DNA of 64,000 nucleotides from Williamsia sterculiae (lineage in GTDB: Bacteria; Actinomycetota; Actinomycetes; Mycobacteriales; Mycobacteriaceae), in assembly GCF_900156495.1 (NCBI RefSeq), contig NZ_FTNT01000014.1, forward strand, positions 62,001-126,000, given 5' to 3'. Shown one piece after another: positions 36,901 to 44,746 of the stretch. A model generated the notes under the pieces. The model worked only from the letters and a program-made list of their open reading frames with translations, had not been told where the DNA came from and did not search any database. How positions within the stretch are numbered: the first letter of the stretch is position 1; every line of letters starts with the position of its first letter. A program made the position numbers and the translations under genes.

Positions 36901-37330
36901 CCACCGGCACGTTGCGGACGACCACCTCCACGGTCTGCGCGGTGGTCGGGCCGGTCGGATTGCCGGAGCGGCGGATGAACAGCCCGCGCTCGACGGCCTT
37001 CTCGGCCTGCTTGGGGGTGGTGGACACGAGGACCGAACCGTCGGCGCCGAGCCTGCCCACCGCCGAACAGGGCACCGAGACCTCGAGGTCGACGGGGACG
37101 TAACTGACCAGCGGTGACAGTACGGACGAGACCCGGTCCTGCTGTGGCCAGTCGATGGCCGCGGTGATCTGGTGCACGGGCAGCAGTGGTGTCGCCAGCG
37201 CGAGGAGCATCCCCAACAGGCCGGTGACGATGGCCCCGACCTTGGCGACGCGGATCCGGTCGAAGCGGTCGCCCGCCGCGTCGTCGGAACCGACACCGGG
37301 TGCGGTCAGGGCGACGCTGCGTTCGGGCAC
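33920..37330 (-). CDS. embC: Arabinosyltransferase EmbC-like
   Basis: 1136 residues, first of the three emb genes. The catalytic loop NTSDDGYLLTMSR lies at about residue 295, followed by EHAGYTANYYRWYGAPEAPF and STWMRLPALL, closest to EmbC, which extends lipoarabinomannan arabinan. Multiple membrane helices, then an extracytoplasmic C-terminal domain with TRSGLWSPAPIR. A low-complexity Ser/Asn/Gly segment around residues 830-880 is likely a flexible loop. The GTG start sits 8 nt from a TAACAT -10 element. A 121-nt gap to embA carries a second promoter. Confidence 0.92.
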   Translation of the reverse strand: MPERSVALTAPGVGSDDAAGDRFDRIRVAKVGAIVTGLLGMLLALATPLLPVHQITAAIDWPQQDRVSSVLSPLVSYVPVDLEVSVPCSAVGRLGADGSVLVSTTPKQAEKAVERGLFIRRSGNPTGPTTAQTVEVVVRNVPVVSTTVAALQSSGCRSIDVTATSSEVTAEFVGMTGPDGSPLRASTSDGDQRPEMTGIFTDLSGPATDIAGLRAHATVDDRYSTSRTALKTAAMTIGIVCTVLSLIALAVLDSTDGRRHRRFLPARWWRFNIRDGVVVAALVVWHFIGVNTSDDGYLLTMSRLAEHAGYTANYYRWYGAPEAPFGWYYAVFGWLSHVTTASTWMRLPALLCGVLVWLIISHEVLPRLGRAATTSKTVAWTAAFVFLASWFPFNNGLRPEPIICLGALLTWCSVERAIATGRLLPAAVACTVGAFSLAAGPTGLMAVAALIAGARPMVMALIKRARALPGGIRGSYAALLAPILAAGTFVIFVVFSDLTLSSFVLSSKMKTALGPSLHWYNEINRYSALFEFSANGSVGRRFAVLAMLVGLVVSGAMLIRKSRIPGTALGPTRRIVGITFASLIFLMFTPTKWTHHFGVFAGLAAALAAIAAVAVTSDALHSRRNRLLFIALVLFITGLTFTAPNAGFYYSNWGMPWGTMPVRIGVALGSLLLYAAAVALLLAGWFHFREPFDGTLAGRSRTGRSAGRLGRLRPLVASPLAVAAAAVVTLEIATAVIAGTNQSGSFSLQSSNLANLSGQTCGMADKVLVERDPSAGMLAPVDPTAAADPLRGPAVQQAQEPLSSSGDDESSNSLVPQPTVGFSPNGVPESLDSSASADSLGVLSSNVAASADVLNSNTGGTGGGETSQPGVNGSRAKLPFTLNPATTPVLGSYSDDNQVPAYLTSSWFRLPPKQSDQPLITMSVAGRFQNSDLRLQYSTDTVSAGVTKDAQLTPAGNVDMIDPGPQPSWRNLRIYRSSVPQDATALRIVAKDDNLAKDRFMVVTPPRAPRLESLQQVVGDSDPVQIDWTSGLAFPCQRPFDHRYGVAEVPRWRIMPGADLSAAVSAWQDSFGGGPLGWIEVALDPTAIPSYLQGDIGRDWGSLERYEPFGDVSTRAQLQLGDATRSGLWSPAPIRY

Positions 37331-37338
37331 AAGGTCAG

Positions 37339-37344
37339 ATGTTA
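37339..37344 (-). promoter_or_regulatory. Putative -10 element of embC (leaderless)
   Basis: TAACAT on the minus strand, 8 nt from the GTG start codon, in the 90-nt divergent gap with aroQ. Confidence 0.5.
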
Positions 37345-37408
37345 ACGCCGGGGGTGCGGGCTTCCGTGCGGCCGGTTGTCGCGACGCCCGTGTCGTTGAC
37401 CGGGCCCA

Positions 37409-37414
37409 TACTCT
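37409..37414 (+). promoter_or_regulatory. Putative -10 element of aroQ (leaderless)
   Basis: TACTCT ends 6 nt before the aroQ ATG, the classical distance for transcription starting at the start codon. Confidence 0.45.
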
Positions 37415-37420
37415 GGTGCC

Positions 37421-37873
37421 ATGTCAGCGCCCGCACCGATCCTGCTGCTCAACGGCCCCAACCTGAACACGCTCGGGGTCCGGCAACCCGATGTCTACGG
37501 GTCGGCCACTCTCGACGACGTGGTGGAGGCGAGTGCCGCGGTGGCCGCGGAGGTCGGGCTCGAGCTCGTCGCCTTCCAGACCAATCACGAAGGGGACATG
37601 CTCGACCGCATCCATGCCGCCCGCGGCGCGGTCAGCGGGATCGTCATCAACCCGGGAGCGTGGACGCACACCTCCGTGGCCCTGCGCGACGCGTTGGTGG
37701 TGCCGGAGGTGCCGATCGTGGAGGTGCACATCAGCAACGTGCACGCCCGCGAGGAGTTCCGGCACCACTCCTACGTGTCACCGATCGCCGCGGCGGTCAT
37801 CGCCGGATGCGGCATCGCCGGTTACGGGTACGCGGTGCGGACCCTCTCCGACCTCGTGGGGGGGATCGGCTGA
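37421..37873 (+). CDS. aroQ: Type II 3-dehydroquinate dehydratase
   Basis: 150 residues. Converts 3-dehydroquinate to 3-dehydroshikimate in the shikimate pathway. The opening [21 protein letters not shown] has the family's N-terminal motif with the active-site Arg and Tyr; [32 protein letters not shown] and [18 protein letters not shown] are the remaining active-site segments. Full length. It is not with other aro genes here but stands divergent from embC, apparently as a single gene with its own leaderless promoter. Confidence 0.96.
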   Translation: MSAPAPILLLNGPNLNTLGVRQPDVYGSATLDDVVEASAAVAAEVGLELVAFQTNHEGDMLDRIHAARGAVSGIVINPGAWTHTSVALRDALVVPEVPIVEVHISNVHAREEFRHHSYVSPIAAAVIAGCGIAGYGYAVRTLSDLVGGIG

Positions 37874-38243
37874 GCCGACCTGTTGGGCGCGGCCGGCTGA
37901 GCGGATGTGCACGGACCCGCGTGTCGCACCTCGTCGAGATCATCCTCAAGGGGGATATTCATTCGGTACTCACGTACGGTTAACCCGGCATTTTCGCAGT
38001 TCACGCGTCCAGCGGGTCGTTCGCGGGACTAAGTGACCATCCGAACTGGTTAGGATCCTGGGAATACGGGCCGTACCCTGGCCCGGAACGATGACGGAGA
38101 GGCGGGTCGTGCGACGCCGCGCCGGCGGGTGAACCCCCCCGGCAGGCGACGGGGAACAACGATCGGCACCGGCGCCCGACGACGCGACCAGGTGTCCTGG
38201 CATCGGGGTGCGACGAAGGGATCTGGTATGCGGGAGTGTGCGT
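37874..38243 (+). promoter_or_regulatory. 370-nt leader region before the PAP2 gene
   Basis: No gene longer than a few codons is seen. A TAGGAT -10 candidate lies at 38051-38056. Just after it, CGGGCC (38067-38072) pairs with GGCCCG (38080-38085). A 13-codon frame (38091-38132, MTERRVVRRRAGG) could be translated. Together this suggests a long 5' leader of about 180 nt, possibly structured, but no known riboswitch motif is recognised. Confidence 0.35.
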
Positions 38244-39146
38244 ATGGCGACCGCTGAGCTTCCCGACCGCGATCTTCCCGCGGCGGCGGAATCGCGAGCC
38301 CGCGAAGGTCTGACCACCCGGGAACCCGACGTGCTCTCCGAACTCGAGACCGAGTTCAAGCACACGCGTGCCCGCGTCTTCGCGATGGTGTTGCGCTACC
38401 TCGCCCAGCCCCGGTGGTGGGTCGAGCTCGCGATCATCGGTGGCCTCTACGCCGGTTATTCCGCGATCCGCAACAGCGTCGGCGAGGTCACCAACTCGGC
38501 GTTCGCCAACGGAGTGGACATCCTGCGCCTCGAGGACGACTGGCACATGGCCCTCGAACGGCCGCTGAACGACCTCCTCGTACACACCCGATGGCTGGCC
38601 GACGTCTCGTCCCTGCACTACGCGTCGTTCCACTTCATCGTCACCCCGGCCGTGCTGATCTGGCTCTACGTGTGCCACCGCACCCAGTACCGCCGCGCCA
38701 GCTCGATCCTCATCGTCACCACGCTGCTCGCGCTCATCGGTTTCTACCTGGTCCCCACGGCGCCGCCCCGGATGCTGGGACACCAGGGGTTCGTCGACAT
38801 CATGTCGCTGACCTCCTCGTGGGGTTGGTGGCCCGCCTCCGGCGCGCCCGGATCCGACGCCATCTCCAACCAGTTCGCGGCGATGCCGTCGTTGCACTGC
38901 GCCTGGGCCACCTGGTGCGGGGTCACCGTCTATCTGTTGGCCCGGCGCAACTGGGTGCGCATCCTGGCCGCCTGCTACCCGTTCTCCACGTTCTTCGTGG
39001 TCATGGGCACCGGCAACCATTACCTGCTCGATGTGATCGCCGGGCTCGTCACCCTGGCCGCGGGAACCGCGATCATCTACGCACTCTGGTACGCCTGGCG
39101 ACGATCGGTGTTGGTGGCCGAAGAACGCGTGCGACTCGGACAGTGA
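38244..39146 (+). CDS. PAP2/Aur1-like membrane phosphatase or phosphoinositol transferase
   Basis: 300 residues with about six membrane helices. The PAP2 catalytic motifs are present in the Aur1-like (PAP2_3) arrangement: FAAMPSLHCAWATW and GTGNHYLLDVIAG give the two active-site His residues. Such enzymes remove phosphate from, or transfer phospho-inositol or sugar phosphate between, lipid carriers. Next to arabinan genes, a role with decaprenyl-phosphate or inositol lipids is plausible but unproved. The ATG at 38244 was chosen; the GTG/ATG codons upstream would add a short basic stretch. Confidence 0.82.
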   Translation: MATAELPDRDLPAAAESRAREGLTTREPDVLSELETEFKHTRARVFAMVLRYLAQPRWWVELAIIGGLYAGYSAIRNSVGEVTNSAFANGVDILRLEDDWHMALERPLNDLLVHTRWLADVSSLHYASFHFIVTPAVLIWLYVCHRTQYRRASSILIVTTLLALIGFYLVPTAPPRMLGHQGFVDIMSLTSSWGWWPASGAPGSDAISNQFAAMPSLHCAWATWCGVTVYLLARRNWVRILAACYPFSTFFVVMGTGNHYLLDVIAGLVTLAAGTAIIYALWYAWRRSVLVAEERVRLGQ

Positions 39147-39219
39147 TCGCGGCTCGGCCGCGCGTTCGCCCGCTCTCGAGGCGGATCTGCGGATCGTGTC
39201 GCGTCATGATGGATCTGCG

Positions 39220-40815
39220 ATGAACGCCACCGACATCCTGAACCGGCCGTCCCGGTTCGACCAGCTGCGCCGCCTGCCGCTGCTGCAGTTGCTGGTCGCC
39301 GCGATAGCCACCGGGTTGCTGTGGGCGTTCAGTCCCACGCTGGGCGATCTGCAGGCGGCCATCGCGCGCGAAGAGGCGGCCAGGTCCGGGGTCGGCATCG
39401 GATACTGGTTCGGGTGGTACGGCGGGGTGTCGCCGGGTAGCTATTCGCTGATCGTTCCCGCGCTGTCCGCGGCGGTCGGATCGTTGGCATTGTTGTGCCT
39501 GGCCACGTTCGCCATCGCCGCGCTGGCGCATCCGGTGTCCCGACGGGCCGCACATCCGACCGCGTTGTCCTGGGCCATCGTGGTCGCGGCGATCCTGAAC
39601 ATGATGTCGGGGCGGGTGACCTTCGCGGTCGGTGCCGCGTTCGCGCTGGCCGCGCTGCTGCTGATGCAACGCCGATACGCGTTCGGATGTGCCGCGGTGC
39701 TGCTCATCTCGGGTCTGGCCAGCCCGCTCGCCCCGGCCTTCGTGGGGTTGGCCGTGGTGCCGTTCCTCATCCACCGGGGCACCCGAGGGCGCGCGGTGTG
39801 GACGGTGACCGTCGGCGCCGTGTTGGGGGTGGCGGTGCCCTTCGTGCTGTTCGGGGCGCCGGGAGCCCAGGGGTTCCCGTGGACCACGTTGTTCTGGTGC
39901 CTGCTGATCGCGGCGGGAGCGGTGGTCGCCCTCACCGAGACCCCCAGCCGGTGGATCCCGTGGTTGGCCGCGGTGGCGGTGCTGGTGATCTTCTCGTTCC
40001 CCAACGGGGTGGGTTCCAACATCAGCCGCTTCTTCTGTCTGGTGCTGCCGTGTGTGTGCCTGTACTTCTCCCGCCGCTCACCACGGGTGCTGGCGTTGGC
40101 TCTGGTTCCCGCGCTCGTCTATGCAATGTTCGTGGCCGTCACCGATCAGGTGGCCGTCGCCGACGCCGGGGACACCGCGCAGGACTACGGCCCACTGAAG
40201 AGCCGGTTGTTGGCCACCGACGACCTCGACAACCACCGCGTCGAGATGGTCGACGGCGGCACTCACGCCGGCTCGCATCTGCTCGGCAGCACGGTGAAAC
40301 TGGCCCGCGGTTGGGAGAACCAATCGGATTCCCGGTACAACCCGATCTTCTACGTGCCCGGGGCGCTCACCCCGGACACCTACCGGGACTGGTTGCGGGA
40401 GAACGCGGTGGGCTATGTCGCGGTGTCGTCGGATCCGTTGCGGCAGTTGAAGAAGGAGGCGGCGTTGGTCAACACCGGGCTGCCGTATCTGACCAAGACG
40501 TGGTCCAATCGGGACTGGACGCTGTACCGCCTCGCCGACGCGCGTCCGATCGTGCCGCCTCCGGTCCGTCTGGTCACCGATTCACCGTCCCGGCTGGTGG
40601 TCGACATCCCGGCCGGTGGTCCGTATCCGATGCAGATCCGGCCCAACCGCTACCTGGTGGCCCGTAACGTGGCCGACCCGTCGATCTCGGCGTGTGTCGC
40701 CGAGACCCCGCAGGGCTGGATCACCATTCGCGCCCTGACCCCTGGTCAGTACACGTTGGAGGGGACCATCTCGGTGCGGGGGGTGCTGGCCGAGCAACCG
40801 CCGGTCTGCGGGTAG
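39220..40815 (+). CDS. Polytopic GT-C-like membrane protein, function unknown
   Basis: 531 residues from the ATG at 39220. About ten hydrophobic helices in residues 20-330, then a soluble, probably extracytoplasmic, C-terminal domain of about 190 residues (GTHAGSHLLGSTVKLARGWE, WTLYRLADARPIVPPPVRLV). The layout, with short loops, many helices and a C-terminal beta-rich domain, recalls GT-C glycosyltransferases and their relatives in Mycobacteriales, but the usual acidic DE/DD loop after helix 1 is not clear. It may act on cell-wall glycans with its neighbours. The family is not recognised with certainty. Confidence 0.65.
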   Translation: MNATDILNRPSRFDQLRRLPLLQLLVAAIATGLLWAFSPTLGDLQAAIAREEAARSGVGIGYWFGWYGGVSPGSYSLIVPALSAAVGSLALLCLATFAIAALAHPVSRRAAHPTALSWAIVVAAILNMMSGRVTFAVGAAFALAALLLMQRRYAFGCAAVLLISGLASPLAPAFVGLAVVPFLIHRGTRGRAVWTVTVGAVLGVAVPFVLFGAPGAQGFPWTTLFWCLLIAAGAVVALTETPSRWIPWLAAVAVLVIFSFPNGVGSNISRFFCLVLPCVCLYFSRRSPRVLALALVPALVYAMFVAVTDQVAVADAGDTAQDYGPLKSRLLATDDLDNHRVEMVDGGTHAGSHLLGSTVKLARGWENQSDSRYNPIFYVPGALTPDTYRDWLRENAVGYVAVSSDPLRQLKKEAALVNTGLPYLTKTWSNRDWTLYRLADARPIVPPPVRLVTDSPSRLVVDIPAGGPYPMQIRPNRYLVARNVADPSISACVAETPQGWITIRALTPGQYTLEGTISVRGVLAEQPPVCG

Positions 40816-40926
40816 TCGGGTCACGCCCGGGGAACACCACACCATCGGGGATCGTTGAGTCACCGTGAGTGCTGACCACACTCCTGCCATCGCAGCCAGC
40901 GATGAGGACCCCCGAGGAGGGATACC

Positions 40927-41394
40927 GTGTCGCACGACTACAAGAAGGACCCCGCGGCGATCGAGAAGCTGAACCCCTCGCAGTACGCCGTGACGCAGGA
41001 GTCGGCCACGGAACCGCCGTTCCGCAACGAGTTCTGGGATTCCCACGACGCCGGCCTCTATGTCGACATCGTCTCGGGCGAACCCCTGTTCACCTCGTTG
41101 CAGAAGTTCGACAGCGGTTGCGGATGGCCGAGCTTCACCAAGCCGATCGAGTCCGACAACGTGCAGGAGAAGGTGGACAAGAGTCTGTTCATGCAGCGGA
41201 CCGAGGTGCGGTCGACGCATGGGGACAGCCACCTCGGCCACGTCTTCGACGACGGGCCCGCCGATCAGGGCGGGCTGCGCTACTGCATCAACTCGGCGGC
41301 CCTGCGGTTCATCCCGGTGGCCGAGCTGCAGGCAGAAGGGTATGGCGACTACGTGACGTTGTTCGACGATCAGAACGAGGAGGCCAACCGATGA
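40927..41394 (+). CDS. msrB: Peptide methionine-R-sulfoxide reductase
   Basis: 155 residues from GTG with a strong GAGGAGGG ribosome binding site. Reduces methionine-R-sulfoxide in oxidised proteins. [22 protein letters not shown] and [11 protein letters not shown] (catalytic Cys) are the MsrB motifs; the zinc-binding CxxC pairs are absent, as in the zinc-free subgroup. It overlaps msrA as ATGA, so both reductases are made from one transcript. Confidence 0.96.
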   Translation: MSHDYKKDPAAIEKLNPSQYAVTQESATEPPFRNEFWDSHDAGLYVDIVSGEPLFTSLQKFDSGCGWPSFTKPIESDNVQEKVDKSLFMQRTEVRSTHGDSHLGHVFDDGPADQGGLRYCINSAALRFIPVAELQAEGYGDYVTLFDDQNEEANR

Positions 41395-41906
41395 GCACCG
41401 AGAAGGCGATTCTGGCCGGCGGTTGTTTCTGGGGCGTGGAGGAACTGGTCCGCAAGCTGCCCGGCGTGACGAACACCCGCGTCGGGTACACCGGCGGCGA
41501 CGTCCCGAACGCGACCTACCGCAACCACGGCACCCATGCCGAGGGTTTGGAGATCGAGTTCGACCCGGACAAGACCAGCTACCGCGACCTGCTGGAGTTC
41601 TTCTTCCAGATCCACGACCCGACGACCAAGAACCGTCAGGGCAACGACGTGGGCACCAGCTACCGTTCGGCGATCTTCTACACGAACGACGAGCAGAAGC
41701 GGGTCGCCGAGGACACCATCGCCGACGTGGACGCCTCGGGTCTGTGGCCCGGCAAGGTGGTCACCGAGGTGACGCCCGCGGGCCCGTTCTGGGGGGCCGA
41801 ACCGGAGCACCAGGACTACCTGCAGAAGTTCCCCGGCGGCTACACCTGCCACTGGGTACGTCCGGACTGGAAGCTGCCCAAGCGGAGCGAAGCGAGCGCT
41901 TCCTAG
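41391..41906 (+). CDS. msrA: Peptide methionine-S-sulfoxide reductase
   Basis: 171 residues. [20 protein letters not shown] holds the catalytic Cys of MsrA, followed by [40 protein letters not shown] and [19 protein letters not shown]. It acts with MsrB on the S epimer. The last eight residues (KRSEASAS) are encoded by a 28-bp repeat that is present again just after the stop, so the natural C-terminus may have been altered by this element. Confidence 0.96.
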   Translation: MSTEKAILAGGCFWGVEELVRKLPGVTNTRVGYTGGDVPNATYRNHGTHAEGLEIEFDPDKTSYRDLLEFFFQIHDPTTKNRQGNDVGTSYRSAIFYTNDEQKRVAEDTIADVDASGLWPGKVVTEVTPAGPFWGAEPEHQDYLQKFPGGYTCHWVRPDWKLPKRSEASAS

Positions 41907-41940
41907 GGGTGCAGCGGAGCGAAGCGAGCGCTTCCTAGGG
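41881..41940. repeat. 28-bp direct repeat pair at the msrA 3' end
   Basis: The 28 bp at 41881-41908 recur exactly at 41913-41940 (spacing 32). Each copy contains the inverted repeat GAAGCGAGCGCTTC. The first copy encodes the end of MsrA and its stop codon; the second is noncoding. Tandem terminator-like hairpins or a small repetitive element. Confidence 0.75.
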
Positions 41941-41952
41941 CGTCTGCGGCTT

Positions 41953-42034
41953 GCGCCGGATTCGCACCAGTTATGGCGGTGCGCAGCTGTTGTAGTGGGT
42001 GCGGATGGCCGAAACTGGTGCGAATCAGCGCCGG
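41953..42034. repeat. Inverted-repeat element between msrA and the metallo-hydrolase
   Basis: GATTCGCACCAGTT (41959-41972) and its exact complement AACTGGTGCGAATC (42013-42026) are 40 nt apart; near-complementary GC-rich sequence extends the arms outward. The right arm includes the stop codon of the hydrolase gene (42025-42027). A REP- or MITE-like element or an elaborate bidirectional terminator. Confidence 0.65.
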
Positions 42035-42783
42035 TCCAGCGCTGCTCGCGCCGCGTCGCGAACCGGTCCGTGGTGGATCGGTCCGTGACCCGGGAAGATG
42101 ACATCAGCGTCGAGACCTGTGAAGGTCTCGACGCTGAGTCGTGTCCGGGCCGGGTCGTGGTCGAAGGTGCGGGAGATCAGCTGCGGCCCCACGGTCGACA
42201 CCGTCGGGTGGGCGGTGATGAGCGAGTCGCCGGTGACCAGCACGCGACCCCCGGCGACCAGGTAGGCGACGTGACCGTCGGTGTGGCCGGGGCTGCGAAC
42301 CGCGACCGGGGCGCCCGGCAGCCGCGCCAGCTCGTCGTCGGTGAACGCCCGGACATCGTCGATCCCCCTGCGGGACAGCACCCCCAACCGCAGCACCCGA
42401 CTCAACCAGCCGAGCGCCGACGGCCGACGGGCGATCATCGCGGCGATGTCCGGCGGGGTGGCCTGTTGCAGGTGCTCACGTCGGGCGTGAGCGACCTCGT
42501 CGGCGCCGGTGAGCACCTCGAATCCGTGCTCCCCGGCCAGTACCGCCATCCCACCGATGTGGTCCACATGGGCGTGGGTGAGCAGTCCGGCGCGGATGTC
42601 CGACATCTGCCCGCCGATCGCACGCACCGAGTCGGTCACGTCGCGCGCGTTACCCGGGTACCCCGCGTCGATGAGGGTGATCCCCGCATCGTCCTGCAGC
42701 AGGATCCAGTTGGTGGCGTACGTGCTCACCAGGTGGGCTGCACCGCCCGGGTGAGCGACGGTATCGATGTGTGTGGTGGTCAT
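42025..42783 (-). CDS. Metallo-beta-lactamase-fold hydrolase
   Basis: 252 residues starting MTTTHIDTVAHPGGAAHLVS. The binuclear zinc motif HAHVDH, then GHTDGHVAY and a late PGHGPIHHG, identify an MBL-fold hydrolase. The substrate is unknown; glyoxalase II-like or lipid-linked substrates are possible. Its ATG overlaps the aftA stop as ATGA (42780-42783), so it is translated together with AftA. That is unusual for the arabinan locus, where embC follows aftA in M. tuberculosis. Confidence 0.88.
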   Translation of the reverse strand: MTTTHIDTVAHPGGAAHLVSTYATNWILLQDDAGITLIDAGYPGNARDVTDSVRAIGGQMSDIRAGLLTHAHVDHIGGMAVLAGEHGFEVLTGADEVAHARREHLQQATPPDIAAMIARRPSALGWLSRVLRLGVLSRRGIDDVRAFTDDELARLPGAPVAVRSPGHTDGHVAYLVAGGRVLVTGDSLITAHPTVSTVGPQLISRTFDHDPARTRLSVETFTGLDADVIFPGHGPIHHGPVRDAARAALDRR

Positions 42784-44717
42784 CGACGCACCACCAGGAC
42801 GAACGGCCCCACCTCGGTGACGGTGAACCGGGGATCGGCGAACAGTTTCTTGTCGTAGGTGACGGTGTACCGCTTGACGTTCGGGTCGTTGGGGTACACG
42901 TCGGACGCCAGCCGCAGGGTGTACCCGTCGTCGCCGTAGCGGAACAGGAACACCGTGGGCGGTGCCCACGGGGAGTGGTCGAGCGCGTCGAGAAGGTCAG
43001 CCGCCGAGCCCAGCTTGGACCATGCCTCGATGGTCGCGGCTCGTTTGTCGAACTCGGCCAACGGGTTCGCGTAATGCGAGGTGAGTCCCTGGAGTCCCCG
43101 ATAGGGGTAGATCGACAGGAATCCGTAGTCTGCGGTGAGCACCACCGTCTGGTCACGGGGAGCCCGGGTCTGATCCCGGATCAGCGCGTCGATGGCCGGG
43201 AACTGGGCCTCGGCCCCGGGCGGTCTCTTGTCGGCACGGACTCCGGTGCCGTCGGTGTCGGTGTAGGCCAGGGTGATCTCCGACGACAGGTGACTCGGGA
43301 TCGACTGGCCCACGAAGATGGCCGCGGCGACCGCGAGTACCCCGATGACGGTACGGACGTCACCGAAACGTCGAACCGCGACCCCGGCGAGCTCCGAGAC
43401 ACCCAGCACCCCCGCCGAGGCCAGCAGCGCGATGAGCACCGGTTCCAAGCGGAACGACAGCAACGTGGTCCCGATCGCCGTCACCGCCATCGACAGCAGG
43501 CAGAACAAGTAGACGGTGACCACCGAGATCATCAGGGCCAGAGCGATGGTACGACGCGAGCAACGCAGGATGAGCCAGACGGTACCGACGAGGCACAGCG
43601 CTCCGACGAAGGAGAACTCGAACATCGGCAGCGGCAGCGTCGAACCGCTCACCGGTAGATAGTGTTCGGCGGTACCGCCGCTGGCCGGCTGGTTGGTGAG
43701 TCGTCTGACGAGGTACGGCGTCCACACCACCAGTGCGATCAGAACGGCGATGACCGCGACGATGCCGAGACGCAAGGCCAGTCGGACGAGCTCGCGGACG
43801 CGGGTGGCCCGGGTGGTCGCGGTGGGAACCGCGGGATTCGCCGCCGCCCGCCAGGCCGTCACCGCGAGCCAGAGGGTTATCATCACCGCGGTCAGCGCGA
43901 ACACCCCGGTGAACAAAGTGTAGAAGCTGGCGCTGATGCCGAGGAACACCCCGCCGACCACCAGTGGTGGCACGCTGCCGCTCCGCAGGCCGTGCAGCAA
44001 CATGATCAGTACCGGTGGCCCGACCAGCACCAGCACTGCCGAATACGGTTCGGTCGCAGCGAACATGAGTGTGGTGACCGTGGTGGCCAGGGTGAGTGCG
44101 ACGGCGCGGTCGGTGCGGACCATCCTGGTCCACAGCACCATCGCCACCACCGAGGCGACGGCCAGGGTGATGATCGACCACGGCTTGAACGCCTCCCAGC
44201 CCGCCTGTCCGGTGAGTGCGGCATACCGTCCGCCCAGCCAGAACCAGCCTGCTGGGTAATAGGGCGGCAGACCGAGATAGGTCATGTCCGCCAGGTGCGG
44301 GCTGTCGGTGAGTCGGGTCAGGTACTCGGTGCGGAACTGCTGATCCACCGAGATGCCGAACAGATACAGCTTGGATGCGCCCAGCGGCATGGCCAGGGTC
44401 ACCGTGGTGAACCCCGCGATACCCAGCCAGGTGAGCGGCTCCACCCAGCGACCGAACCGTCGGGCGCGATACGAGAGGATCGCGACCATCAGCACCGCCA
44501 CCGCGACCACCTGACCGGTGGTGGTCAGGGCGCCGGTCACGTTGGACGACGGGAAGGCGGGCCACTGCACCCGGGCGATGGCGGCCAGCGCCACCACGGC
44601 GACCACCCCGGCCACCACGGCGGCGGCGACCAGCTTGCCCGCCGTGACGAGCTGAGAACGCCTGCGCGCCTGTGTGGTCGGGGGACCGGGTTGCGTGTTC
44701 ACCGGGGTCTGGCTCAC
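42780..44717 (-). CDS. aftA: Galactan 5-O-arabinofuranosyltransferase AftA
   Basis: 645 residues. GT-C membrane enzyme that puts the first arabinofuranose on the galactan chain using decaprenyl-phospho-arabinose. FGISVDQQFRTEYLTRLTDS and DMTYLGLPPYYPAGWFWLGG are AftA hallmarks, and the extracytoplasmic C-terminal domain ends TYDKKLFADPRFTVTEVGPF. GTG at 44717 (MSQTPVNTQPGPPTTQ) gives the family length and stands 29 nt after dprE2; the open frame extends into dprE2. Third gene of dprE1-dprE2-aftA, coupled to the downstream hydrolase. Confidence 0.93.
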   Translation of the reverse strand: MSQTPVNTQPGPPTTQARRRSQLVTAGKLVAAAVVAGVVAVVALAAIARVQWPAFPSSNVTGALTTTGQVVAVAVLMVAILSYRARRFGRWVEPLTWLGIAGFTTVTLAMPLGASKLYLFGISVDQQFRTEYLTRLTDSPHLADMTYLGLPPYYPAGWFWLGGRYAALTGQAGWEAFKPWSIITLAVASVVAMVLWTRMVRTDRAVALTLATTVTTLMFAATEPYSAVLVLVGPPVLIMLLHGLRSGSVPPLVVGGVFLGISASFYTLFTGVFALTAVMITLWLAVTAWRAAANPAVPTATTRATRVRELVRLALRLGIVAVIAVLIALVVWTPYLVRRLTNQPASGGTAEHYLPVSGSTLPLPMFEFSFVGALCLVGTVWLILRCSRRTIALALMISVVTVYLFCLLSMAVTAIGTTLLSFRLEPVLIALLASAGVLGVSELAGVAVRRFGDVRTVIGVLAVAAAIFVGQSIPSHLSSEITLAYTDTDGTGVRADKRPPGAEAQFPAIDALIRDQTRAPRDQTVVLTADYGFLSIYPYRGLQGLTSHYANPLAEFDKRAATIEAWSKLGSAADLLDALDHSPWAPPTVFLFRYGDDGYTLRLASDVYPNDPNVKRYTVTYDKKLFADPRFTVTEVGPFVLVVRR

Positions 44718-44746
44718 CGCGTGTCCGTCGACTGCACCGATGGCGC

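Noticed and set aside
38060..38200. Cyclic-di-AMP (ydaO) or SAM-type riboswitch in the PAP2 leader
   Set aside because: GC-rich paired segments are present but the conserved ydaO and SAM core sequences are not.
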